Source: Vibrio syngnathi (GTDB taxonomy: Bacteria > Pseudomonadota > Gammaproteobacteria > Enterobacterales > Vibrionaceae). Taken from it: a stretch of 64,000 bases of DNA. Under the pieces are notes generated by a model. The model did no database searches, was not told the DNA's origin, and saw only the letters and a program-made list of their open reading frames with translations. Shown here piece by piece: positions 32,504-41,681 of the stretch (positions are counted from its first letter, which is position 1; each line of letters opens with the position of its first letter). Position numbers and translations under genes: made by a program. The stretch spans positions 2,728,001 to 2,792,000 of the forward strand of contig NZ_CP017916.1 of NCBI RefSeq assembly GCF_002119525.1. Reading direction: 5' to 3'.

Positions 32504-33121
32504 ATGGACTCCATGCTGCTTTATATTATCGATTTATTTGGCACCGCCATCTTTGCCGTCTCAGGCGTATTTGTCGCTGGCCGTCTTAAGATGGATCCCT
32601 TTGGCGTAGCCGTTTTAGGCAGTGTAACCGCGATTGGCGGCGGTACTATTCGTGACATGGCACTAGGAGCAACTCCCGTGTTTTGGATCACCGATACCAC
32701 CTACCTTTGGGTCATTATCACTACCTGTTTGCTGACCATGATTATTGTAAGACGTCCGAAACGTCTGGTTTGGTGGATATTGCCGGTATGTGATGCGATC
32801 GGCTTAGCGGTATTTGTTGGTATTGGTGTTGAAAAAGCACTGATTTATCAAGACTCGGCATTAGTGGCCATTATCATGGGTGTGATCACAGGCTGTGGTG
32901 GCGGTATTATCCGTGACGTGCTTGCCCGTGAAGTGCCGATGATCTTAAGAAGTGAAGTCTACGCGACCGCTTGTATCATTGGTGGAACTTTCCATACCAT
33001 GGCGCTCAGCATGGGGCACGACTCAGAAACCGCCTTTTTAGCTGGCGTGTTCACAACATTGCTGATTAGGCTTGGGGCCATTCGCTGGCACTTATCATTG
33101 CCGACTTTCGCTATCAAATAG
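32504..33121 (+). CDS. yadS: YadS-type inner membrane protein (UPF0126, TRIC-like)
   Basis: 205 residues made of two similar halves, each with about three membrane helices: GTAIFAVSGVFVAGRLKMD with GGGTIRDMALG in the first, DAIGLAVFVGIGVEKAL with GCGGGIIRDVLARE in the second. This is the UPF0126 internal duplication, related to trimeric cation channels. Some family members have been proposed to move glycine, which I cannot test here. It follows btuF by 74 bases, as in E. coli, and ends at the terminator at 33136. Confidence 0.9.
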   Translation: MDSMLLYIIDLFGTAIFAVSGVFVAGRLKMDPFGVAVLGSVTAIGGGTIRDMALGATPVFWITDTTYLWVIITTCLLTMIIVRRPKRLVWWILPVCDAIGLAVFVGIGVEKALIYQDSALVAIIMGVITGCGGGIIRDVLAREVPMILRSEVYATACIIGGTFHTMALSMGHDSETAFLAGVFTTLLIRLGAIRWHLSLPTFAIK

Positions 33122-33135
33122 ATAGAACGATGACT

Positions 33136-33161
33136 AAGAGGCTCCGCAAAGGAGTCTTTTT
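33136..33161 (+). terminator. Rho-independent terminator after yadS
   Basis: The stem AAGAGGCTCC (33136-33145) pairs with 33151-33160 (two G-U pairs) over a 5-base loop, ending in five T. Confidence 0.85.
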
Positions 33162-33323
33162 AATCCAGCTCGCTCTGCAATCCATTCTAATGCTCTCGTG
33201 GCACTTTGCGCTCACAATTAAAAATACCTAACTGAGTTCAAACCTTTAGTTTCAAATCTAGAGAATGAATGTTGTTTGAGGTAAGTTGAAACAATCATTC
33301 CCAACTTTCATGAATATCACTCA

Positions 33324-34169
33324 ATGTTACTCGAAGGAATCGAAACTCTATTGGTGCTGAGTAAAGCAAAGACCATGAGCCGTACTGGCAGTTTGCTTTA
33401 TATCAGCCAATCAGCCGTCAGCAAACGGATTGCGAATTTAGAGAAGAAGTTAGGTAAGAAACTCATAGAACCGAGTGGTCGACAGATCAAACTGACGCCA
33501 GATGCGATTGCATTAATCGAGAGTATCGGTCCTGCATTCAATGAGCTTCGTGGTCTTATTTATGAACAGCAAGAGTTGGAAGATACCACTCTCATTACTT
33601 TAGATAGCTCTAAGTCGCTGATCGCAGGTTATCTAGGTGAAATGATGGGGAAATTTATCCAGCAAGATAAATACATCACCATCACCACTAACCATACACC
33701 AAGAATTATCGAGCGAGTGCAGTCTGGTAAGGCGACCTTAGGGCTGTGCGCTGGCTTACTGCCACCGCATCATGGGTTAATGACATTCCATCTGTTTGAT
33801 GAGCCGTTCTATATTGTGAGTAAGTCGCCGTTAACGGAGCTTCCTCCAATGGTCATCACTAACGATATGACCAATCCTGCAAACTCGTATCAGTTATCTG
33901 TGCTTGAAAAATTCGGCATTAAGCCCTTGATGGAGATGGATGCTTACACTGCAGCAGCCCAGCTAGCATTGGGTGGGACAGGGCCGGCTTTGATCCCGCT
34001 CTCTATCGTAAAGACACTCAATATTGAGCCTCAATACCTATTTAGCTTTCCGGAGTTAGAGGGGTTAATTCGACCGATTCATATCTGTGTGAGAGCGAAC
34101 AGCTATCAGTCTCCACGGGTTAAAATACTGATAGAATCCATTGTTGATGCTGTTCCCAAAGCAGTTTAG
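33324..34169 (+). CDS. LysR-family transcriptional regulator
   Basis: 281 residues. The N-terminal winged helix-turn-helix is clear (TMSRTGSLLYISQSAVSKRI, then LEKKLGKKLIEPSGRQIKLT). The effector domain (about 90-280) is of the periplasmic-binding type, with the usual late GTGPALIPLSIV block. The ligand and targets are unknown. It faces the TSUP transporter gene, and the two reading frames overlap at their ends by 50 bases (34120-34169), so it may control that gene or merely adjoin it. The upstream 33162-33323 is non-coding. Confidence 0.92.
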   Translation: MLLEGIETLLVLSKAKTMSRTGSLLYISQSAVSKRIANLEKKLGKKLIEPSGRQIKLTPDAIALIESIGPAFNELRGLIYEQQELEDTTLITLDSSKSLIAGYLGEMMGKFIQQDKYITITTNHTPRIIERVQSGKATLGLCAGLLPPHHGLMTFHLFDEPFYIVSKSPLTELPPMVITNDMTNPANSYQLSVLEKFGIKPLMEMDAYTAAAQLALGGTGPALIPLSIVKTLNIEPQYLFSFPELEGLIRPIHICVRANSYQSPRVKILIESIVDAVPKAV

Positions 34170-34899
34170 AGGCCATTAACATCGACATCACGATAACAAG
34201 GGGGCGAATCCATTTCTGCCCTTTTGTCACCACGACTTTAGCGCCAAGTTGAGCGCCCATAAAGCCACCAACCGCCATCACTAAGCCCAACTCCCAAATG
34301 GGTAAGCCAGCAATAATAAAGAAGATCAATGCGGCTATATTCGAGGTGAAGTTAAGAACCTTAGTACGTGCTGTGGCATCCACTAAAGAGAAATGGCCGA
34401 TAGCAACAAAACAGACGGTGAAAATAGAGCCCGTTCCTGGTCCAAAAAATCCGTCGTAGAAGCCAACACCGCCACCAATGCACAAAGCAAACATCGCCTC
34501 AGAGATCTTTTGTTTACCCTCAGACGCTCTGGTTTGTGGTGCTAATAGGAAGTAGAGAGAGATGGCAATAAGCAGTAATGGGATCATGCTGGTCAGCAAG
34601 CTCGCATCAATATACTGCACTAACTCAGCGCCAATCGCAGAACCAATAAAGGTACAGAGAATGGCAAGACGCATCTCTTTTATGTTCACGATACCGTTGC
34701 GTACGAAATACCAACTGGCGGAGAAGCTACCAAAAGAACTTTGAAGTTTGTTGGTGGCCAGTGCCTGCGTTGGTGGTACGCCGGCCGCTAGCAATGCAGG
34801 TAGAGTCAACAACCCACCGCCGCCAGCCATTGCATCAATAAAGCCTGCCGCCGTCGCAACAACAAACAAGATAGCCAATATTTCTAGAGTGATTTCCAT
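34120..34899 (-). CDS. TSUP (TauE/SafE/YfcA) family membrane transporter
   Basis: 259 residues with seven to eight predicted helices. The first half has ATAAGFIDAMAGGGGLLTLPALL and PPTQALATNKLQ, the second GGGVGFYDGFFGPGTGS and KVLNFTSNIAAL; this doubled glycine-rich pattern defines the TSUP family (sulfite, sulfonate and other organic anion exporters or importers). It is closest in feel to E. coli YfcA, whose substrate is not established. It is convergent with the LysR gene, with a 50-base coding overlap and no terminator between them. Confidence 0.92.
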   Translation of the reverse strand: MEITLEILAILFVVATAAGFIDAMAGGGGLLTLPALLAAGVPPTQALATNKLQSSFGSFSASWYFVRNGIVNIKEMRLAILCTFIGSAIGAELVQYIDASLLTSMIPLLLIAISLYFLLAPQTRASEGKQKISEAMFALCIGGGVGFYDGFFGPGTGSIFTVCFVAIGHFSLVDATARTKVLNFTSNIAALIFFIIAGLPIWELGLVMAVGGFMGAQLGAKVVVTKGQKWIRPLVIVMSMLMASKLLWEQHQQWILSVF

Positions 34900-35036
34900 A
34901 TACCCAACGCCTTAAATTCTCGTGTAGCGACAACTTACCACCGTGAGCAAACAATCAACAACGAAACACAAGATTGTAACCTATTCCAAATTTTCATCAT
35001 TTAGCCATTACCAGATTTTCACCAGATGACAGACAT

Positions 35037-35064
35037 AAAAAAGCCCACTCCGAAGAGTGGGCTT
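35037..35064 (-). terminator. Rho-independent terminator after carAB
   Basis: AAGCCCACTC (35041-35050) pairs with GAGTGGGCTT (35055-35064) over CGAA. On the minus strand it is followed by a T run (complement of A at 35037-35042). Confidence 0.92.
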
Positions 35065-35105
35065 TGAGCATTTATATCCGCTTAACAGCGATACACGTGA
35101 CTCAA

Positions 35106-38100
35106 TTAAGCTTGAGAAGCTTTAACTTGTGCGTGTAGCTCTTGAACTGAAGTTACTGACGTTTTCGCGTCTGCAGTGTGCGCCATACAAGTCGCGAATG
35201 CAGCGTTTAGCGTAGTCGTGTAGTTCACTTTCTCAGCCAATGCACCACGACGAAGAACTTTAGAATCTTCAATCGCTTGACGGCCAGCCGCAGTGTTCAC
35301 GATATACGTGTACTCGTTGTTCTTGATACGGTCAAGAATGTGAGGACGACCTTCGTGTACCTTGTTTACTAGGCGTGGATTGATACCCGCTTCGCCAAGG
35401 ATAACCGCAGTACCATGTGTAGCGTCTAGCTGGTAACCAAGCTTAGATAGCTTAGATGCTAGGTCAACAACGCGCTCTTTGTCGCCTTCACGAACAGAAA
35501 GAAGTGCACGGCCGCCTTCTGGGTAGATGTTGCCACAACCCAATTCAGCTTTAGAGTATGCTTCAGCAAACGTTGCACCAACACCCATAACTTCACCAGT
35601 AGAGCGCATTTCTGGGCCTAATAGTGGGTCAACACCAGGGAATTTGTTGAACGGAAGAACAACTTCTTTCACTGAGTAGTATGGTGGGATGATTTCTTTC
35701 GTAAAGCCTTGAGACTCTAGCGATTGACCTGCCATAACACGAGCTGCAATCTTAGCGACTGCTGCGCCTGTTGCTTTCGATACGAACGGTACTGTACGTG
35801 CTGCACGAGGGTTAACCTCGATTAGGTACACTTCGTTGTTCTTAACAGCAAACTGCGTATTCATTAGACCACGAACACCCAACTCGAACGCTAGCTTTTC
35901 AACTTGCTCACGCATTACGTCTTGGATTTCTTGGCTTAGCGTGTAAGCCGGAAGAGAACATGCTGAGTCACCAGAGTGAACACCCGCTTGTTCGATATGC
36001 TCCATGATACCCGCAATAACAACACGCTCACCGTCACAAATCGCATCAACGTCTACTTCAATTGCATCATCTAGGAAGCTATCAAGTAGTACTGGAGATT
36101 CGTTTGAAACACTTACTGCTTCGTTGAAGTAGCGACGTAAGTCTTGCTCGTCGTATACGATTTCCATCGCACGACCACCAAGAACATAAGAAGGACGAAC
36201 AACCAGTGGGAAGCCGATTTCGCGAGATTTCTCTACCGCTTGCTCCATTGTTGTTACTGTCGCGTTTTCTGGCTGTAGAAGACCAAGACGGTCAACAGCA
36301 ACTTGGAAACGCTCACGGTCTTCTGCACGGTCGATTGCGTCTGGGCTAGTACCAATGATTGGTACGCCAGCAGCTTCAAGCTCACGAGCCAGTTTCAGTG
36401 GTGTTTGACCACCGTACTGAACGATAACGCCTTTTGGCTTCTCAACACGAACGATTGCTAGTACGTCTTCCAGAGTTACTGGTTCAAAGTACAGACGGTC
36501 AGACGTATCGTAGTCCGTCGAAACTGTCTCAGGGTTACAGTTAACCATGATTGTTTCGTAGCCATCTTCACGTAGTGCTAGAGATGCATGTACACAACAG
36601 TAGTCAAATTCAATACCTTGGCCGATACGGTTTGGACCGCCGCCTAAGATCATGATTTTATCTTTGTCTGTTGGGTTCGATTCACATTCATCATCGTAAG
36701 ATGAGTACATGTAAGCCGTATCAGAAGAGAACTCAGCCGCACACGTATCTACACGCTTGTAGACTGGGTGAATATCGTATTGGTCACGTAGACGACGAAT
36801 TTCACTTTCAGCCACACCTAGAATCTTAGACAGGCGAGCATCAGCAAAACCTTTACGCTTAAGCTTCATTAGCTCGTCTTTATTCAGACCAGCAAAGCCT
36901 TTCGCTTTAAGTTCTTGCTCTAGTTTTACGATGTCTTCGATTTGAACTAGGAACCAGCGGTCAATTTGCGTTAGGTTGAATACACCATCAACTGACATAC
37001 CAGCACGGAAAGCGTCTGCGATGTACCAAATACGGTCAGAACCAGCTTCTTTAAGCTCATGGCGAATCGTCGTTAGAGCGTCAGGTGCATCTAGGTCAAC
37101 CATTTCGTCAAAACCAGTTGCGCCAACTTCTAGACCGCGAAGTGCTTTCTGTAGAGATTCTTGTTGGTTACGGCCGATAGCCATAACTTCACCAACCGAC
37201 TTCATTTGCGTCGTTAGACGGTCGTTAGCACCTGCAAATTTCTCGAAGTTAAAACGAGGAATCTTAGTTACTACGTAGTCGATTGTTGGTTCGAATGATG
37301 CTGGCGTTGCACCGCCAGTGATGTCATTCATTAGCTCGTCTAGCGTAAAGCCAACAGCAAGTTTCGCTGCAATCTTAGCGATTGGGAAACCTGTTGCTTT
37401 AGAAGCAAGTGCAGAAGAACGAGATACACGTGGGTTCATCTCGATGATAACCATACGGCCATCTTTCGGGTTGATACCAAACTGTACGTTTGAACCACCT
37501 GTTTCAACACCAATCTCACGCAGTACTGCTAGAGATGCATTACGCATTAGTTGGTATTCTTTGTCTGTCAGCGTTTGTGCTGGAGCTACGGTGATTGAGT
37601 CACCCGTGTGAATACCCATTGGGTCGAAGTTTTCAATCGCACATACGATGATGCAGTTGTCGTTTTTGTCGCGAACCACTTCCATCTCGTACTCTTTCCA
37701 ACCGATAAGTGACTCATCGATTAGAAGTTCGTTGGTTGGAGATAAGTCCAAACCACGACGACAGATTTCTTCAAATTCTTCTTTGTTATAAGCGATACCA
37801 CCGCCTGTACCACCCATCGTAAACGATGGACGAATGATACAAGGGAAGCCAACCATTTCTTGAACTTTGTAAGCTTCTTCCATCGTTTTCGCTGTATCAG
37901 CCGTTGGACACTCAAGACCAATCGATTTCATTGCTTTATCAAAACGAGAGCGGTCTTCAGCTTTATCGATAGCGTCAGCCGTTGCACCAATCATCTCTAC
38001 GCCGAACTCTTCAAGTACGCCGTATTTTTCTAAATCTAACGCACAGTTAAGTGCAGTTTGGCCGCCCATTGTCGGTAGAACTGCATCTGGCTTCTCTTTA

Positions 38101-38336
38101 GCGATGATGTTACGAACCACTTCCCATTGGATAGGTTCGATGTAAGTCGCATCAGCCATGTCTGGGTCAGTCATGATTGTCGCTGGGTTCGAGTTTACAA
38201 GAATAACTCGGTAACCTTCTTCGCGAAGTGCTTTACAAGCTTGAGCACCAGAGTAATCAAACTCACATGCTTGACCGATAACAATCGGACCAGCACCAAG
38301 AATTAGAACACTTTTAATGTCAGTACGTTTTGGCAT
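35106..38336 (-). CDS. carB: Carbamoyl-phosphate synthase, large subunit
   Basis: Makes carbamoyl phosphate from bicarbonate, ammonia and two ATP for arginine and pyrimidines. 1076 residues with the internal duplication of two ATP-grasp halves: [30 protein letters not shown] opens the first, and [22 protein letters not shown] the second (about residue 557). Also seen are VEVNPR-type metal motifs ([18 protein letters not shown] and [18 protein letters not shown]) and a C-terminal MGS-like allosteric domain (about 940 on) that binds UMP/ornithine in E. coli. It follows carA by 16 bases. Confidence 0.99.
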   Translation of the reverse strand: MPKRTDIKSVLILGAGPIVIGQACEFDYSGAQACKALREEGYRVILVNSNPATIMTDPDMADATYIEPIQWEVVRNIIAKEKPDAVLPTMGGQTALNCALDLEKYGVLEEFGVEMIGATADAIDKAEDRSRFDKAMKSIGLECPTADTAKTMEEAYKVQEMVGFPCIIRPSFTMGGTGGGIAYNKEEFEEICRRGLDLSPTNELLIDESLIGWKEYEMEVVRDKNDNCIIVCAIENFDPMGIHTGDSITVAPAQTLTDKEYQLMRNASLAVLREIGVETGGSNVQFGINPKDGRMVIIEMNPRVSRSSALASKATGFPIAKIAAKLAVGFTLDELMNDITGGATPASFEPTIDYVVTKIPRFNFEKFAGANDRLTTQMKSVGEVMAIGRNQQESLQKALRGLEVGATGFDEMVDLDAPDALTTIRHELKEAGSDRIWYIADAFRAGMSVDGVFNLTQIDRWFLVQIEDIVKLEQELKAKGFAGLNKDELMKLKRKGFADARLSKILGVAESEIRRLRDQYDIHPVYKRVDTCAAEFSSDTAYMYSSYDDECESNPTDKDKIMILGGGPNRIGQGIEFDYCCVHASLALREDGYETIMVNCNPETVSTDYDTSDRLYFEPVTLEDVLAIVRVEKPKGVIVQYGGQTPLKLARELEAAGVPIIGTSPDAIDRAEDRERFQVAVDRLGLLQPENATVTTMEQAVEKSREIGFPLVVRPSYVLGGRAMEIVYDEQDLRRYFNEAVSVSNESPVLLDSFLDDAIEVDVDAICDGERVVIAGIMEHIEQAGVHSGDSACSLPAYTLSQEIQDVMREQVEKLAFELGVRGLMNTQFAVKNNEVYLIEVNPRAARTVPFVSKATGAAVAKIAARVMAGQSLESQGFTKEIIPPYYSVKEVVLPFNKFPGVDPLLGPEMRSTGEVMGVGATFAEAYSKAELGCGNIYPEGGRALLSVREGDKERVVDLASKLSKLGYQLDATHGTAVILGEAGINPRLVNKVHEGRPHILDRIKNNEYTYIVNTAAGRQAIEDSKVLRRGALAEKVNYTTTLNAAFATCMAHTADAKTSVTSVQELHAQVKASQA

Positions 38337-38352
38337 TATCTACTACTCCGGA

Positions 38353-39525
38353 TTACGCTTTGTCTTGTTTGTTTGCAACAGACTGGTTAATTAATTCAAT
38401 GAAGTGGTCGAATAGCGGTGCCGCATCTTCTGGACCTGGGCTTGCTTCTGGGTGACCTTGGAAGCTAAATGCTGGTTTATCTGTACGGTGGATACCTTGT
38501 AGAGAACCATCAAATAGAGACTTATGAGTCGCTCGTAATGTCTCTGGAAGCGTATCTTCGTCAGCAGCGAAGCCGTGGTTTTGTGAAGTAATCATCACAA
38601 CATCACGATCTAAATCTTTAACCGGGTGGTTTGCACCGTGGTGGCCAAACTTCATCTTCACTGTCTTAGCGCCTGACGCAAGAGCAAGAATCTGGTGACC
38701 TAGACAGATACCAAAGATTGGTAAACCTTTTTCTAGGAACACTTTTGTTGCTTCAATTGCGTAAGTACATGGTTCTGGGTCACCAGGGCCATTTGAAAGG
38801 AAAACACCGTCTGGGTTCAGAGCGAGTACTTCTTCAGCTGAAGTCTCAGCAGGAACAACCGTTAGGCGGCAGCCGCGGTCAACAAGCATTCGTAGGATGT
38901 TTCGTTTTGCACCGAAGTCATAAGCAACAACGTGGTATGGCAATTCAGAGTCTGCTTTCGCTTCAGGAAGTCCACCCGTAAGCGTCCACGAACCTTGTTT
39001 CCATTGATACGCTTCTTTTGTTGTAACTTCTTTCGCAAGATCCATACCTTTCAGGCCAGGGAATTCTTTTGCTTTAGCTAGAGCCAAAGCTTCGTCTAAA
39101 TTTCCATCGTTTACTGAAGAACCCGCTACGATACAACCGTTCTGTGCGCCTTTTTCACGAAGAATACGCGTCAGCTTACGAGTATCGATATCAGCGATAC
39201 CAACAACGTTTTGCGACTTAAGGTAATCAGAAAGGGATTGTTCATTACGGAAGTTAGAAGCGATTAGAGGGAGATCGCGAATCACAAGGCCTTGAGCGTG
39301 GATTGAAGAAGATTCTTCATCTTCGGAATTGGTTCCGGTATTGCCAATGTGAGGGTAAGTAAGGGTAACGATTTGCTGAGAATAGGAAGGATCAGTGAGG
39401 ATTTCTTGGTACCCCGTCATCGAGGTATTAAAAACGACTTCACCAACTGCAGAACCTACAGCGCCAATGGCTTCACCGTGAAATACTGTCCCATCTTCTA
39501 GGACGAGTAGTGCTGACTTCTTCAA
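38353..39525 (-). CDS. carA: Carbamoyl-phosphate synthase, small subunit, TTG start
   Basis: Glutaminase subunit: supplies ammonia to CarB. 390 residues. The N-terminal domain ([17 protein letters not shown]) is followed by a class I amidotransferase with the nucleophile in [12 protein letters not shown] and the His-Glu pair in [15 protein letters not shown]. The start codon is TTG (39523-39525), placed 7 bases after a strong GGAGG; no ATG is better placed. A UUG start is, from memory, also reported for E. coli carA, so it is probably a conserved device. Two promoters with possible ArgR sites lie upstream. Confidence 0.97.
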   Translation of the reverse strand: MKKSALLVLEDGTVFHGEAIGAVGSAVGEVVFNTSMTGYQEILTDPSYSQQIVTLTYPHIGNTGTNSEDEESSSIHAQGLVIRDLPLIASNFRNEQSLSDYLKSQNVVGIADIDTRKLTRILREKGAQNGCIVAGSSVNDGNLDEALALAKAKEFPGLKGMDLAKEVTTKEAYQWKQGSWTLTGGLPEAKADSELPYHVVAYDFGAKRNILRMLVDRGCRLTVVPAETSAEEVLALNPDGVFLSNGPGDPEPCTYAIEATKVFLEKGLPIFGICLGHQILALASGAKTVKMKFGHHGANHPVKDLDRDVVMITSQNHGFAADEDTLPETLRATHKSLFDGSLQGIHRTDKPAFSFQGHPEASPGPEDAAPLFDHFIELINQSVANKQDKA

Positions 39526-39546
39526 GACAACCTCCAGAAATAAAAA

Positions 39547-39588
39547 TGCATTAAAATTGATTTAATTTGCAAATCTACCTTCCTGCAA
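39547..39588 (-). promoter_or_regulatory. carA proximal promoter with possible ARG boxes
   Basis: TTGCAG (39583-39588), a 17-base spacer and TTAAAT (39560-39565) form a plausible second promoter. Two sites resembling the ArgR box TGAAT-N4-ATTCA overlap it: 39547-39560 (12 of 14 positions) and 39558-39571 (about 11 of 14). They overlap each other rather than being spaced by 21 bases as in E. coli, so the assignment is tentative. Confidence 0.4.
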
Positions 39589-39631
39589 CACCAAAAACTG
39601 CGTGTTTATGGAAATTAGACAAATTGGCGGT

Positions 39632-39660
39632 ATTTTAGTGATCTGCGTGATACGTGTCAA
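39632..39660 (-). promoter_or_regulatory. carA distal sigma-70 promoter
   Basis: TTGACA (39655-39660), exactly 17 bases, then TAAAAT (39632-39637): a near-perfect sigma-70 promoter giving a leader of about 100 bases. The rest of 39661-39990 is AT-rich, with no gene that I can see. Confidence 0.75.
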
Positions 39661-39990
39661 CATTTAACGCAAAAGAAATTAAACATTTGTAAGAACTAAT
39701 TCAATTTCCTTTACCAAAGCTTCAAAAGTTCAACTTTCATACTCAATTAATAGGAATATTACGATTTTCTAATTTTCACCCGTCATTTTAGCTAACCATA
39801 GAGTGCCAAAAATATCAGCGACAAAACGCAATCGATAAATACCAAGAGAAAACATGATAATTTAAAGATCTAAAACAAAAAACACACTAAAGCCTGCATA
39901 AATAGCATAAAAATAGAGGGAAAATGGCGATAAGAAGAAAGTAGAAGGAAGATCGTAGAAGAGGGATTATTAAGGAAAAGCCACCAAATA

Positions 39991-40016
39991 AAGAAAGCGC
40001 CGGCAATTGCCAGCGC
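39991..40016 (-). terminator. Terminator after dapB
   Basis: GCGCCGGC (39997-40004) pairs with GCCAGCGC (40009-40016) over AATT; the one mismatch is G-U in minus-strand RNA. The TTTCTTT run that follows supports intrinsic termination. Confidence 0.75.
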
Positions 40017-40028
40017 ATAAATATCTAT

Positions 40029-40874
<846 letters not shown>

Positions 40875-40945
40875 TCATCTGTCGCAGCAACGTTCATTCG
40901 ATTAATCTCTTTAAACTAACAACAATCTCAAACTCAGGCTAGCAA

Positions 40946-41344
40946 TTACGAAAACTCTTTTATTACTCGCTCTAAAATGGGCACATTCGCTTCAGGGAAT
41001 GCGTATTGGCTCAATGATTCAAGATCGACCCATTCACCTTGTTGCCCTTCTTTACCATAAGGCTGTTGCTCGAAATCAGTCACAAGAATGAAATCAAACT
41101 TAAGCGACTTGTCACTGTAATCAAATTCAAGGTGCTCAAACAGAGACTGATCTGTCACCTTAATGCCAATTTCTTCATCAAGTTCACGAGCCATCGCTTG
41201 CTCAATGGTTTCGCCCGCATCTACTTTACCACCAGGGAATTCCCAGAAACCGCCTTTGTGCTTGTCGTCTGGGCGTTTAGTGATAAAGACCTGTGACTTA
41301 TCTTGGTTGAAGATAATACCTGCGACAATATGGATTCTTTTCAT
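40946..41344 (-). CDS. mutT: 8-oxo-dGTP diphosphatase MutT
   Basis: Sanitises the nucleotide pool by hydrolysing 8-oxo-dGTP. 132 residues. The complete Nudix box (G-x5-E-x7-RE-x2-EE-x-G) runs from GGKVDAGET through REL to DEEIGI at about residues 38-60. RBS AAGGAAC precedes the ATG. It lies downstream of secA, as in E. coli, but is separated from it by a 337-base gap holding repeats and a terminator. Confidence 0.96.
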   Translation of the reverse strand: MKRIHIVAGIIFNQDKSQVFITKRPDDKHKGGFWEFPGGKVDAGETIEQAMARELDEEIGIKVTDQSLFEHLEFDYSDKSLKFDFILVTDFEQQPYGKEGQQGEWVDLESLSQYAFPEANVPILERVIKEFS

Positions 41345-41393
41345 ATGATGATGTTCCTTAATAAAACGCTTCGCTCAAGCTGCCCCTGAATAC

Positions 41394-41500
41394 GTCATCC
41401 TCCAGAAGGAGTAACGACTGAGTTGGGGATCTAAAACAGCGTGAGCCTAACTATCAAACGAGATTCCCTACTGCGCTCGTTCCTCGCTATAGGGAATGAC
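41394..41500. repeat. Inverted pair of ~40-bp palindromic repeats
   Basis: Unit A (41394-41432) begins GTCATCC and ends GGGGATCT. Unit B (41461-41500), read on the opposite strand, begins GTCATTCCC and ends GGGAATCT. Hand alignment gives about 28 of 39 matching positions with one gap. Unit B is itself a stem (ATTCCCTA / TAGGGAAT). They flank a 28-base centre. The shape is that of a dispersed extragenic repeat or a miniature inverted-repeat element; no coding sequence is present. Confidence 0.75.
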
Positions 41501-41540
41501 GACTTCCCCTCTCATTAAAGGTAAGCCATGAAATTCACAT

Positions 41541-41568
41541 ACAAAAAGAGCCGCCTAAGCGACTCTTT
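41541..41568 (-). terminator. Rho-independent terminator after secA
   Basis: A 10-base stem (41545-41554 with 41559-41568, one G-U in RNA) over a 4-base loop is followed by T on the minus strand. It lies downstream of the 84-nt palindrome and upstream of mutT. Confidence 0.85.
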
Positions 41569-41591
41569 AATCAAAACTATATTAAGGCAAA

Positions 41592-41675
41592 GCTGTATTG
41601 GTTGAGAACGAGGAGGCGACGCGGAGTTTACAAGTGTAAATGAGCATCGCCGACGAAGTTATCAGCCACTACAGC
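41592..41675. repeat. 84-nt imperfect palindrome downstream of secA
   Basis: The outer arms, 41592-41609 and 41658-41675, match at 15 of 18 positions. Inner pairs GGCGA/TCGCC (41614-41618, 41647-41651) and TTTACA/TGTAAA (41627-41632, 41635-41640) continue the hairpin to a 2-base centre. It contains no frame and begins 7 bases past the secA stop. It looks like an extragenic palindromic element folding as one long hairpin. Confidence 0.75.
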
Positions 41676-41681
41676 AAAGCA

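Noticed and set aside
41592..41675. Integron attC (VCR-like) site
   Set aside because: The palindrome lacks the paired GTTRRRY/RYYYAAC core sites with unpaired bases, and there is no integrase or gene cassette nearby.
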